Assembly (NCBI RefSeq): GCF_009707125.1
Contig: NZ_WLVL01000004.1
Span: 43,846 to 107,845, forward strand
Direction of reading: 5' to 3'
Source: Arsenicicoccus cauae
GTDB taxonomy: Bacteria > Actinomycetota > Actinomycetes > Actinomycetales > Dermatophilaceae
Length of the DNA: 64,000 bases
Each line of letters begins with the position of its first letter. Position 1 is the first letter of the stretch. The position numbers were made by a program, and so were the translations under genes. A model generated the notes under the pieces. It worked only from the letters and a program-made list of their open reading frames with translations, was not told the origin of the DNA and searched no databases. Of this stretch, positions 43,669 through 51,503 are shown piece by piece.

Positions 43669-44250
43669 TCAGCGGTCCACCCACGCGTCGGGCGCGTCCC
43701 CGTCGGCCGGCGCGTGCGCCTCCAACGCGTCCAGCAGGGCGTCCACCGTCGGGCGGGCGATCAGCAGCTCGCGGTGCGCCGGACGCAGGAACTCCTCGTC
43801 GCGCGCGTGGTCCAGGAAGGCGAGCAGCGGCTGCCAGTAGCCGTCGACGTCGAGCGCACCCACCGGCTTGCGGTGCAGCCCGAGCTGCGCCCACGTCAGG
43901 ATCTCGGCGAGCTCGTCGAGCGTGCCCATCCCGCCCGGCAGGGCCACGAACCCGTCCGCCAGGTCGGCCATCAGCGCCTTGCGCTCGTGCATCGAGCCCA
44001 CGACGTGCAGCTCGGTCAGCCCGTCGTGGCCGACCTCGTCGTCCATGAGGTGCTGCGGGATGACGCCGACCACCTCACCGCCCGCCGCCAGGGTGGCCTC
44101 CGCGAGCACGCCCATGGTGCCCACCCGCGCCCCGCCGTACACCACGCGGGTGCCGCGCGCGGCCAGGGCGGCCCCGAGGGAGGCCACCGCGGCGGCATAC
44201 GACGGGGACCGGCCGGGGGAGGAGCCGCAGAAGACGCACAGGGATCTCAT
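43669..44250 (-). CDS. LOG-family nucleotide phosphoribohydrolase
   Basis: 193 residues, complete for the TIGR00730 family. LCVFCGSSPGRSPSYAAAVASLGAALA, the PGGMGTLDELAEI motif (ALPGGMGTLDELAEILTWAQ) and VYGGARVGTMGVLA are the signatures. Members release bases from nucleoside 5'-monophosphates (LOG, cytokinin-activating). It is divergent from the symporter gene, and CACAGT lies 6 nt before the ATG. Confidence 0.93.
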   Translation of the reverse strand: MRSLCVFCGSSPGRSPSYAAAVASLGAALAARGTRVVYGGARVGTMGVLAEATLAAGGEVVGVIPQHLMDDEVGHDGLTELHVVGSMHERKALMADLADGFVALPGGMGTLDELAEILTWAQLGLHRKPVGALDVDGYWQPLLAFLDHARDEEFLRPAHRELLIARPTVDALLDALEAHAPADGDAPDAWVDR

Positions 44251-44256
44251 GCCGAC

Positions 44257-44262
44257 ACTGTG
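44257..44262 (-). promoter_or_regulatory. -10-like CACAGT, leaderless start at 44250
   Basis: CACAGT on the minus strand ends 6 nt before the ATG of the LOG gene. Confidence 0.4.
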
Positions 44263-44282
44263 CCACCGCCCATATCGATCAG

Positions 44283-45719
44283 GTGACGGTCAGACTTCTG
44301 AGTCGTATGCCGTCCCGCCTGGCCGCATACATCGCGGTCATCATCGCGGTGCTCGGGGGCATCGCCTTCGGGATGCTCGCCCCGGACGCGGCCAAGGGCT
44401 GGAAGTGGGTCGGTGACTCGTTCGTCAGCCTGATCAAGATGATGATCAGCCCCGTCATCTTCTGCACCATCGTCCTCGGCATCGGCTCGGTCCGGGCCGC
44501 CGCGACGGTGGGCAAGGCGGGTTCCATGGCCCTCGCCTACTTCCTGACCATGTCGACCTTCGCCCTCGCGATCGGCCTGGTCGTGGGCAACCTTCTGCAG
44601 CCGGGGCACGGGATCAAGGTCGTCGCGGGCGCCGGCAAGAAGTACGCCGAGCAGGCCGAGCACGGCGGCGGCACCGTCGAGTTCGTCCAGGGGATCATCC
44701 CCGAGACGCTGTTCAGCTCGCTCATCTCCGGGTCCGTGCTGCAGACCCTGTTCGTCGCGCTGCTCGTGGGCTTCGCGATCCAAAAGATGGGGCGTGCCGG
44801 GGAGCCGGCACTCGCCGCGGTCGCGGTGCTGCAGAAGGTCGTCTTCCGCATCCTGACGATGGTGCTGTGGCTCGCCCCGATCGGTGCCTTCGGCGCCATC
44901 GCCGCGGTGGTCGGCACCTCTGGCCCCAAGGCCGTCGGCGAGATGCTCAAGCTGATGTTCGGCTTCTACCTCACCTGCCTGCTCTTCGTGGTGGTCGTCC
45001 TCGGCTCCGTGCTGTGGCTGGTCGCGCGGATCAACATCCTCACGCTGCTGAAGTACCTCGGGCGGGAGTTCCTGCTCATCGTGGCGACGTCGTCCTCGGA
45101 GTCGGCGCTGCCGCACCTCATGGCCAAGATGACCCACGCCGGCGTGGACCGCTCCACGGTGGGCGTCGTCGTCCCGACCGGCTACTCGTTCAACCTCGAC
45201 GGCACCGCGATCTACCTGACCATGGCGTCGATCTTCATCGCCGATGCGATGGGCAAGCCCATGAGCATGGGCGAGCAGATCGGTCTGCTGGTCTTCATGA
45301 TCATCGCGTCCAAGGGCGCCGCCGGCGTCACCGGTGCCGGCCTGGCCACCCTCGCCGGAGGCCTGCAGGCGCACCGCCCCGAGCTGCTGGACGGCGTCGG
45401 CATCATCGTCGGCATCGACCGGTTCATGTCCGAGGCACGCGCCGTCACCAACTTCGCCGGCAACGCGGTGGCCACCCTGGTCATCGGTCGCTGGACCGGC
45501 ACCCTCGACCACGAGCAGGCGCGTGCGGTGCTGTCCGGCGACCGGCCGTTCGATTACGCCACGCTGGACGACGACCCGCACGCCACCGAGGTGCGCCCCG
45601 GCCACGTCCCGAGCCCCGTCAACCCGGCCGACCGGCTGCAGCCCACCCCGCAGGTCAACCTGCAGGATTATGCCGAGCACGCCCGTCACGCCGACGGGTC
45701 CACGCGCACGGACGACTGA
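44283..45719 (+). CDS. Dicarboxylate/amino acid:cation symporter (DAACS)
   Basis: 478 residues. The glutamate/C4-dicarboxylate carrier core is clear: FVSLIKMMISPVIFCTIVLGIGS, the serine-rich loop VATSSSESALPHLMAKM, and VVPTGYSFNLDGTAIYLTMASIFIA with NLDG. GIDRFMSEARAVTNFAGNAVATLVI is the last binding segment. The RFMSEAR sequence favours dicarboxylates such as malate, succinate or fumarate. The start at GTG is not supported by a clear ribosome site; an ATG 27 bp downstream is possible. A charged C-terminal tail follows. Confidence 0.93.
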   Translation: MTVRLLSRMPSRLAAYIAVIIAVLGGIAFGMLAPDAAKGWKWVGDSFVSLIKMMISPVIFCTIVLGIGSVRAAATVGKAGSMALAYFLTMSTFALAIGLVVGNLLQPGHGIKVVAGAGKKYAEQAEHGGGTVEFVQGIIPETLFSSLISGSVLQTLFVALLVGFAIQKMGRAGEPALAAVAVLQKVVFRILTMVLWLAPIGAFGAIAAVVGTSGPKAVGEMLKLMFGFYLTCLLFVVVVLGSVLWLVARINILTLLKYLGREFLLIVATSSSESALPHLMAKMTHAGVDRSTVGVVVPTGYSFNLDGTAIYLTMASIFIADAMGKPMSMGEQIGLLVFMIIASKGAAGVTGAGLATLAGGLQAHRPELLDGVGIIVGIDRFMSEARAVTNFAGNAVATLVIGRWTGTLDHEQARAVLSGDRPFDYATLDDDPHATEVRPGHVPSPVNPADRLQPTPQVNLQDYAEHARHADGSTRTDD

Positions 45720-45743
45720 CGGGGCCGCCGCCTCGCCCAGGCC

Positions 45744-45797
45744 CCAACGCCCGAGTGGTCACCTCCCGACGTCGGGAGGTGACCACTCGGGCGTTGG
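45744..45797. repeat. Perfect 54-bp palindrome, copy 3 of the GTGACC family
   Basis: Each arm is 27 bp with no loop; the left arm begins CCAACGCCCGAGTGGTCACC. It lies 24 bp after the symporter gene and overlaps the upstream region of the next gene. It can form a long cruciform or RNA hairpin and may act as a terminator. Confidence 0.95.
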
Positions 45798-45816
45798 TGG
45801 CGGGCCGTGCAGGTGG

Positions 45817-45822
45817 CAGAGT
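45817..45822 (+). promoter_or_regulatory. -10-like CAGAGT, leaderless start at 45829
   Basis: CAGAGT ends 6 nt before the ATG. Its -35 region falls in the right arm of the palindrome. Confidence 0.4.
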
Positions 45823-45828
45823 CGGGGC

Positions 45829-46851
45829 ATGAGCGCGATCGACCCCTGGGCCAGCGAGCAGGTCATCACCTATGCCGACCGGACGACCGGCCTGAGGGCG
45901 GTCATCGCGATCGACGACACGACGCTCGGGCCGGGGTTCGGCGGGGTGCGCTGGCGCCCCTACCCGTCCACCGAGGCGGCGGTCCAGGAGGCGCAGCGTC
46001 TCGCGCGGGCCATGACCTACAAGCACGCGCTCGCCGAGCTGCCCTACGGCGGGGCCAAGTCCGTGATCCTGGCGGACGGGGCGCCACGCGACGACGCCGC
46101 CCGCCGAGCGGTGTTCGAGGCGTTCGGGGACGCGGTGGCCCGCACGCACGGGCTCTACATCCCCGGCGTGGACATGGGCACGACGCTGGCCGACATGGAG
46201 GTCATCCGTTCCCGCGGGGCGCGCGTCTACTGCGCGGACGCCGACCCCTCTCCGTGGACGGCGCGCGGGGCCTACGTCGCGATGCGCGCCGGGGTCCGGC
46301 ACGCGTGCGGCGCGCCCACCCTGGACGGACTCACGGTGGCGGTCCAGGGCGTCGGCAACGTCGGCGGCGAGCTCGCCCGGCTGGCGGCCCGTGACGGGGC
46401 GCGGGTGCTCGTGGCCGACGTGGACGCCGAGCGCGCGGCGTCGGTCGCCGCGGAGTGCGGCGGCGAGGTCGTGGGCGTCGCCGAGGTCGTGACCTGCGAG
46501 TGCGATGTGCTCGCCCCCTCGGCCGTCGCGCGGGTCGTGACGGCGGACGTGATCCCGCTGCTGCGCTGCCGGGTCGTCGCCGGCGCCGCCAACGACGTCC
46601 TCGACGACCCCTCGTGCGAACGGGCCCTGGCGCAGCGGGGGATCACCTTCGTCCCGGACTTCGTCGCCAACGCCGGGGGAGTGATCCACGAGCACGCCCG
46701 CGCGCAGGCGTGGACCGACCAGCAGCTCACCGAGGCGGTCGACGCCATCGGGCCCCGCGTGACCGACCTGCTCGAGGATGCCGCCGGCGGGAGCCCGGTC
46801 GAGGCCGCCCTGGCCCGCGGACGGGCTCGCCTGGCGGCGGCCCGCCGCTGA
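45829..46851 (+). CDS. Leu/Phe/Val-type amino acid dehydrogenase
   Basis: 340 residues of the Glu/Leu/Phe/Val dehydrogenase family. The N-terminal domain contains GFGGVRWRPY and the catalytic lysine in MTYKHALAELPYGGAKSVI. The NAD fold is VAVQGVGNVGGELARLAARDGARVLVADVD, with AGAANDVL and VPDFVANAGGVIHEH downstream. Length and motifs favour leucine or valine dehydrogenase (Vdh/Ldh) over glutamate. It deaminates branched-chain amino acids to 2-oxoacids. Confidence 0.9.
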   Translation: MSAIDPWASEQVITYADRTTGLRAVIAIDDTTLGPGFGGVRWRPYPSTEAAVQEAQRLARAMTYKHALAELPYGGAKSVILADGAPRDDAARRAVFEAFGDAVARTHGLYIPGVDMGTTLADMEVIRSRGARVYCADADPSPWTARGAYVAMRAGVRHACGAPTLDGLTVAVQGVGNVGGELARLAARDGARVLVADVDAERAASVAAECGGEVVGVAEVVTCECDVLAPSAVARVVTADVIPLLRCRVVAGAANDVLDDPSCERALAQRGITFVPDFVANAGGVIHEHARAQAWTDQQLTEAVDAIGPRVTDLLEDAAGGSPVEAALARGRARLAAARR

Positions 46852-46868
46852 CACCGGCCCCCGAGGCG

Positions 46869-46909
46869 CCCGGCTGCGGCATTCGAGCAGGTCGGCGCCG
46901 CGAGCCGGG
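46869..46909. terminator. Bidirectional terminator-like hairpin
   Basis: CCCGGCTGCGGC (46869-46880) pairs with GCCGC-G-AGCCGGG (46897-46909), giving a 12-bp stem with one bulged base. It lies between convergent genes. Confidence 0.65.
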
Positions 46910-46910
46910 T

Positions 46911-47324
46911 TCAGTCCTGCTCGTTGGGGTCCTCGTCGGCGTCCTGCTTGGTCGCGTGGCGGGTGCCGTGCACGTGGTCCGGCGGGCCGTAGAGCGAGTA
47001 GACCTTGAGCACCGTGTCGCCGATGTTGACGACGTTGTGCCAGGAGCCGGCGGGAACCATCACGATGTCGTCGTCCGACACGACCTCCTGGAACTGCAGG
47101 TCGTTGCTCGCCCTGCCCATCATCACGCGGCCCCGGCCGGCCTCGACGCGCAGGAACTGGTCGGTGTCGTCGTGCATCTCCAGGCCGATCTCGCCTCCCG
47201 GCGGGATCGCCATCACGGTCAGCTGCAGGTGCTGCCCGGTCCACAAGGTGTCGCGAAACATGGTGTTGTCGAGCGTCGCTCGCTCGATGTCGGTCACGAA
47301 CGGCGCAGGGCCCTGATCGGCCAT
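46911..47324 (-). CDS. Cupin-domain protein
   Basis: 137 residues. The double-stranded beta-helix is clear: IPPGGEIGLEMHDDTDQFLRVEAGRGRVMM (cupin motif 1 with a His, Glu-rich) and VMVPAGSWHNVVNIGD (motif 2). One metal-binding His of motif 1 is in EMHDD and the other His is in SWHN. The C-terminus is acidic. GAGAGGAG precedes the ATG. The role is unknown. Confidence 0.85.
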   Translation of the reverse strand: MADQGPAPFVTDIERATLDNTMFRDTLWTGQHLQLTVMAIPPGGEIGLEMHDDTDQFLRVEAGRGRVMMGRASNDLQFQEVVSDDDIVMVPAGSWHNVVNIGDTVLKVYSLYGPPDHVHGTRHATKQDADEDPNEQD

Positions 47325-47404
47325 GTCCACTCCTCTCGCTCGGGTGCGGTGGTCCTCGCACACTCTAGACTCGCGGTCTGACACACCCCACCCGAGGAGC
47401 CCCC

Positions 47405-48010
47405 GTGACCCGCGTGCCCAGCGACTGGGAGCAGATCGTCGCCGCCGACCCCACCCACTCCGAGCGCTACGTCGAGCGGTTCCGTCGTATGGCGCGCGAG
47501 GGGCGTGACCTGGCAGGGGAGGCGCGCATGGTCGACGCCATGGTCGGACGCGGCTCGCGGATTCTCGACGCCGGGTGCGGACCCGGCCGCGTGGGCGGCT
47601 TCCTGCACGACCTCGGCCACACGGTCGTCGGCGTCGACGTGGACCCGGTGCTGATCGCCGCCGCCGAGGCCGATCACCCCGGTCCGACCTGGCTGGTCGG
47701 CGACCTGGCCGAGCTCGACCTGGCTGCGGCGGGGATCCCCGAGGGCTTCGACGTCGTGGTGTGCGGCGGCAACGTCATGACCTTCCTCGCGGCGAGCACC
47801 CGGGTGGAGGTGCTGCGCCGGATGGGGTCGCACCTGGCCGAGGGTGGACGCCTGGTCGTGGGGTTCGGGGCAGGCCGTGGCTACGACTTCGGGGCGTTCC
47901 GGATGGACACGCGCGTGGCGGGCCTCACGGAGTCGGTGCTGCTGTCGTCGTGGGACCTGAGGGCGTTCCGTCAGGGCAGCGACTTCCTCGTGGCGGTGCT
48001 CGAGCGCTGA
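47405..48010 (+). CDS. Class I SAM-dependent methyltransferase
   Basis: 201 residues. RILDAGCGPGRVGGFLHDLGHTVVGVDVDPVLI is a canonical motif I with acidic motif II, and GFDVVVCGGNVMTFL and LAEGGRLVVGFGAGRGYDF follow. The substrate is unknown. A TAGACT -10-like hexamer lies at 47366 and GAGGAG precedes the GTG start. It converges with the membrane protein downstream. Confidence 0.88.
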   Translation: MTRVPSDWEQIVAADPTHSERYVERFRRMAREGRDLAGEARMVDAMVGRGSRILDAGCGPGRVGGFLHDLGHTVVGVDVDPVLIAAAEADHPGPTWLVGDLAELDLAAAGIPEGFDVVVCGGNVMTFLAASTRVEVLRRMGSHLAEGGRLVVGFGAGRGYDFGAFRMDTRVAGLTESVLLSSWDLRAFRQGSDFLVAVLER

Positions 48011-48023
48011 CGCGCCACCCCCC

Positions 48024-49205
48024 TCAACGGGCCAGGCGCGACGCCTCGGCGACGGTGCGTGGGAGGACCGCCTCGACGACCCCGGAGGACGTGGCGAGGA
48101 GCAGGCGCCGGCCCAGCAACAGGTGATGACGCGGTCCCGGGAGCACGCCCACCTCGTCGGTCCCCGCGGCGCCGCGCAGGTCGGCGGGCACCCCGCCCCC
48201 GGGCACCCCGCCGGACCGGGCGACGACCGGGACGTCCCCGGCCCGGTCCTGCAGCGCCAGCACGACGCCCCGCCCCGCGGGCGCGGCCGACAGCAGGCGC
48301 CACGGCTGCCACGGCCCGCTCCGCAGCGCCGATCGCCACGCGAGCATGCGTGCCCCGGCCACCCCGGCCCAGCCGAGACCCACCACCAGCGCGAGACGCA
48401 GGAGGTTCTGCCACCACTGCGTGACGGCGGACGGGGCGGGGTCGTCGACCGCGCCCACCGTCTCGGGGTCGTCCGGGTCGACGACCACCGTCAGCTGCGT
48501 GCCCACCGGCACCACCTGCGGATCCACGCCGTGCACGACCGAGGCATAGGTCCGGCCGCCCTCCACGTGGGTCACCCGGACCCACGGGGAGTGACCGAGC
48601 CCGGTGTAGGTCCACCCCGAGGCCGTCACCTGCGCCGGCGTGCGGACCCCGCGGTCGTGCAGCTCTGCGCTCGCCATACGCGACATCAGGCCCGTGACCA
48701 GCAGGAGCACCAGGGCCGCCAGCGCGAGGACGAGCGGGGGGACCAGGCGCCGCCGACAGGCGCCTCGCCACGCAGCCGCGGTCAGCGGGTCGTCCCATGC
48801 CGCCGCGCCAGCCCCGGCCGCAACCTCAGCGCCCGTCTCCGCACCGGTGCCCGACGGCAGGTCGGCCGTCTCCAGCACCACCCGGCGCTCGGGGTGGTGG
48901 GCGCGGATGCGGTCGGTGACGCGGTCCCGGGCCCGGCCCACGAGGGCCCACCCGGCGAGCAGCAAGGCGGTGACGAGGCCGAGGACCACCACGGTGGGGT
49001 TGATGGCCGGCGGCTGCCCGGGGCCACGGTGCCGCGCCCAGCCGACGAACGCATGCGCTGCCACCACGACGAGCAGGACCACCGCACAGGTCAGGGCGGC
49101 GACCCGGGTCCGGTCGGTCGCTGGGGTCCGCAAGGATCCACCTCCACGTCGCCACCCGCCTCCGACGGAGGCAGCTCGCACCGTCACTCTGGCACGGTGG
49201 GTCAC
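48024..49205 (-). CDS. DUF3592-like membrane protein
   Basis: 393 residues. Hydrophobic segments occur at about 35-55, 68-86, 155-175 and 268-290. A central extracytoplasmic stretch reads VRTPAQVTASGWTYTGLGHSPWVRVTHVEGGRTY, with VPVGTQLTVVVDPDDPE and a later segment before the C-terminal cytoplasmic part. This is like DUF3592 proteins. The start is not certain; a GTG at 49205 gives the longest form, and internal GTG codons are possible. Function is unknown. Confidence 0.7.
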   Translation of the reverse strand: MTHRARVTVRAASVGGGWRRGGGSLRTPATDRTRVAALTCAVVLLVVVAAHAFVGWARHRGPGQPPAINPTVVVLGLVTALLLAGWALVGRARDRVTDRIRAHHPERRVVLETADLPSGTGAETGAEVAAGAGAAAWDDPLTAAAWRGACRRRLVPPLVLALAALVLLLVTGLMSRMASAELHDRGVRTPAQVTASGWTYTGLGHSPWVRVTHVEGGRTYASVVHGVDPQVVPVGTQLTVVVDPDDPETVGAVDDPAPSAVTQWWQNLLRLALVVGLGWAGVAGARMLAWRSALRSGPWQPWRLLSAAPAGRGVVLALQDRAGDVPVVARSGGVPGGGVPADLRGAAGTDEVGVLPGPRHHLLLGRRLLLATSSGVVEAVLPRTVAEASRLAR

Positions 49206-49266
49206 CCGTCACGCGGAGCAGCGCCGAGAGGAGCAGCCGCAGTTGGGAGGGCAGCCGTGCAGGGCT

Positions 49267-49272
49267 TAAAAT
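49267..49272 (+). promoter_or_regulatory. -10 TAAAAT for the PAS-ANTAR-STAS gene
   Basis: TAAAAT is an AT-rich hexamer in a GC-rich setting. Transcription would begin near 49279, exactly at the base of the hairpin at 49279-49305. Confidence 0.55.
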
Positions 49273-49278
49273 GCGTCG

Positions 49279-49305
49279 GCTGGCCCCGGGTGCTCCCGGG
49301 CCAGC
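49279..49305 (+). promoter_or_regulatory. 5'-end hairpin of the PAS-ANTAR-STAS leader
   Basis: GCTGGCC-C-CGGG and CCCG-GGCCAGC close a TGCT loop. If the start site is right, the mRNA begins with this stem, in a leader of about 93 nt. Confidence 0.5.
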
Positions 49306-49371
49306 GCGTCGTTCAGCCCTAGCGACAGATCCTGCGCCGTCTCGGTGCGCGTCCCACGGCTCTGGAGCGAC

Positions 49372-50391
49372 GTGAACGACATGAGTGACGACAGGCCCAC
49401 GATCCTCCCCGCGTCGTGGCAGGTCGAGGTGCGCGGTCCCCAGGACCTGGAGTGGTCGCTGTCCCCGGAGCTGTACGCCCTGCACGGACTCGAGCCCGGT
49501 CAGGGCCCCGACGGCCTGGACCTGTTCCTGACCCACCTCGACCCCGCGGACGCCGACCTCGCGGTGGCGGCCTCCGAGGCGCTCCGCCGCGGCGAGGCGT
49601 TCGCCCACCGCCGCCGGCTCGTCCGGCACGACGGCCAGGAGCGGGACGTGCTGGCCGTGGGGCTCGGCTCCTACGACGACGACGGCTCCCTCGTCGGGGC
49701 GTCCGGCTACCTGCTCGACGTGGGGCCGATGGTGCAGAGGGCGGTCGCCGAGGAGATGACGGACCAGCTCGACGAGGTCGTCGAGGCCCGCGCGCTCATC
49801 GAGCAGGCCAAGGGCGTCCTCGTCCTGGCCTACGGCATCACCGCGGACGAGGCCTTCTCCCTGCTCGGGTGGTACTCCCAGCGCACCAACACGCGCGTGC
49901 GCACCCTCGCTGCCCGCCTGGTCGAGGGCGCGAGCGCGCGAGCCGGCGACCCGACCCACCTGGACCGACTCCTGTCGGTGCTGCTGGACCCGCGGTGCGC
50001 CCCGCTGCTGGAGGTCCCCCAGGGCGAGGCGGCCCCGGCGTGGTCGGCCGAGCGCGTTGCCCCGTCCGTGGAGGTGGGGCATCAACTCGCCATCCCCGTG
50101 GTCGCCGTGGCCGGGGATCTCGACGCGGCCGGCGCCGCAGAGGCCGTCCCGCAGCTGCGGGACGAGCTGGCCGGCCTGCCGCAGCCGACCCGTCCCCACG
50201 TCCTCGACCTGTCGGGGGTGGGCTACCTCGGGCCCGCGGCGGTCCTGGCGGTGGCCGGCGTCGTGACCAAGCACCTCGCCACCTCGGCGGACCTGCGCGT
50301 CGTCGCCGGCCCTGCTCGTGCCCAGCTGGTCGCGGCCGGGCTGTCGCAGAGCCGGTTCGTGCGTGCCACGCGCGACGTCGAGCCGGCCTGA
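49372..50391 (+). CDS. PAS-ANTAR-STAS regulator
   Basis: 339 residues with an unusual order. A PAS-like domain (about 15-125: WSLSPELYALHGLEPGQGP, HRRRLVRHDGQERDVLAVG) is followed by ANTAR (about 140-195: ARALIEQAKGVLVLAYGITADEAFSLLGWYSQRTNTRVRTLAARLVE) and a STAS domain (about 245-330: VAVAGDLDAAGAAEAV, HVLDLSGVGYLGPAAVLAVAGV). ANTAR binds RNA hairpins, PAS senses a signal, and STAS usually binds partner proteins. The GTG start has GGAG upstream; an ATG 9 bp later is possible. Confidence 0.85.
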   Translation: MNDMSDDRPTILPASWQVEVRGPQDLEWSLSPELYALHGLEPGQGPDGLDLFLTHLDPADADLAVAASEALRRGEAFAHRRRLVRHDGQERDVLAVGLGSYDDDGSLVGASGYLLDVGPMVQRAVAEEMTDQLDEVVEARALIEQAKGVLVLAYGITADEAFSLLGWYSQRTNTRVRTLAARLVEGASARAGDPTHLDRLLSVLLDPRCAPLLEVPQGEAAPAWSAERVAPSVEVGHQLAIPVVAVAGDLDAAGAAEAVPQLRDELAGLPQPTRPHVLDLSGVGYLGPAAVLAVAGVVTKHLATSADLRVVAGPARAQLVAAGLSQSRFVRATRDVEPA

Positions 50392-50445
50392 CCCGGGCTG
50401 CACCGGAAGCGGCCACCCCGGGTGACGTCGGCCGCGGGCACGCCA

Positions 50446-50451
50446 TACGGT
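50446..50451 (+). promoter_or_regulatory. -10-like TACGGT, leaderless start at 50458
   Basis: TACGGT ends 6 nt before the ATG, which selects this start over an upstream GTG at 50422. Confidence 0.5.
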
Positions 50452-50457
50452 CTGGTC

Positions 50458-51255
50458 ATGGGCACTCTCCCCGCACCCCACGACATCTCCGGCCCCGAGG
50501 CGACCGCTGCGATCCACGAGCAGGGGGCGCACCTGGTGACCTGGACCCCCGTCGGCGAGCAGCCGGTCCTGTGGGTCAGCCATGACACCTTCCTCCAGGA
50601 GGGGACGGCCATCCGGGGCGGGGTGCCCATCTGCTTCCCGTGGTTCGGCCCCGGCCGCTCCGGCGACCGCAAGCCCTCGCACGGCCCCGCGCGCACGACA
50701 CCCTGGGAGCCGGTCGGGATCGAGGAGGGGCGGGCGCAGCTCTCCCTCACCCTGGGTGCGCTCCGCGCGACGTATGACGTCCGCGCCGGCCGCCGCCTCG
50801 AGCTCGCGCTGCGCGTGACCAACGTAGGGTCGCAGGAGGAGACCTACGAGGAGGCCCTGCACGCCTATCTGGTGGTGGGTGACGTGCGCCAGGTGCGGCT
50901 CGACGGCCTGGACCGGGCGTCCTACGTCGACAAGACCGACCAGGGCCGCACCCACCGCCAGGAGGGGCCGGTGACGCTGCGGGGCGAGACCGACCGGGTC
51001 TATCGCTCGGCGTGCCCGGTCACCGTCGTCGACCCGGTGCTCGGGCGTCGGCTGCGCGTGACGACGTCCGGGTCGGCGAGCACGGTCGTGTGGAACCCCT
51101 GGGCGGACAAGGCCGCCGGCCTCGCCGACATGGGAGACGACGAGTGGCCGGGGATGTTGTGCGTGGAGGGCGGCAACGTGCTGGCGGACGAGATCACCCT
51201 CGCGCCGGGGGACACGCACACGCTGCGCTACGAGATCGAGGTGCTCGCGCTCTAG
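50458..51255 (+). CDS. D-hexose-6-phosphate mutarotase (YeaD-like)
   Basis: 265 residues of the aldose-1-epimerase fold. IHEQGAHLVTWTPVGEQPVLWVS, the sugar-phosphate site IRGGVPICFPWFGPG, the catalytic His in HGPAR, HAYLVVGDVRQVRLDGLD and CVEGG (the Glu) are typical of YeaD-type mutarotases, which interconvert anomers of glucose-6-phosphate. The mRNA looks leaderless. Confidence 0.9.
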   Translation: MGTLPAPHDISGPEATAAIHEQGAHLVTWTPVGEQPVLWVSHDTFLQEGTAIRGGVPICFPWFGPGRSGDRKPSHGPARTTPWEPVGIEEGRAQLSLTLGALRATYDVRAGRRLELALRVTNVGSQEETYEEALHAYLVVGDVRQVRLDGLDRASYVDKTDQGRTHRQEGPVTLRGETDRVYRSACPVTVVDPVLGRRLRVTTSGSASTVVWNPWADKAAGLADMGDDEWPGMLCVEGGNVLADEITLAPGDTHTLRYEIEVLAL

Positions 51256-51331
51256 CCCGCCCGGGTGCCAGCCGCACCCCGCGCCGGGCGGCGGCCGTGA
51301 CCAGCGCGGACGACCGCGGTCGGGGCAGGCG

Positions 51332-51451
51332 TCACCACAGGCTCAGGCCGCCGCGGGGCACCTGGGCCTCCCAGCCGGGCAGGGCCGCGGTCACGAGGGT
51401 GTGCAGGTGGTCACGGGCACCGAGAGGCGGCGGGGCGGCATACGGTCCGCC
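51332..51451 (-). pseudogene. Fragment of a MocR-type (GntR/aminotransferase) regulator
   Basis: A minus-strand frame ends LVTAALPGWEAQVPRGGLSLW and stop. That is the ALPGW...PxGGLSLW stretch found about 45 residues before the C-terminus of MocR regulators. The DNA-binding part and most of the aminotransferase domain are absent. MocR genes are normally divergent from yczE, which is exactly the gene at 51504, so this is the deleted partner. Confidence 0.7.
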
Positions 51452-51461
51452 AACGCTCCAG

Positions 51462-51479
51462 TGGCCATGTCCGACCAAT
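51462..51479. promoter_or_regulatory. Possible relic MocR operator
   Basis: On the minus strand ATTGGTC and ATGGCCA form near direct repeats with an 11-bp period between the remnant and yczE. MocR proteins bind such helical-phase direct repeats. Confidence 0.4.
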
Positions 51480-51503
51480 CCAGTCGTCGGTGATGATGGT
51501 CGT

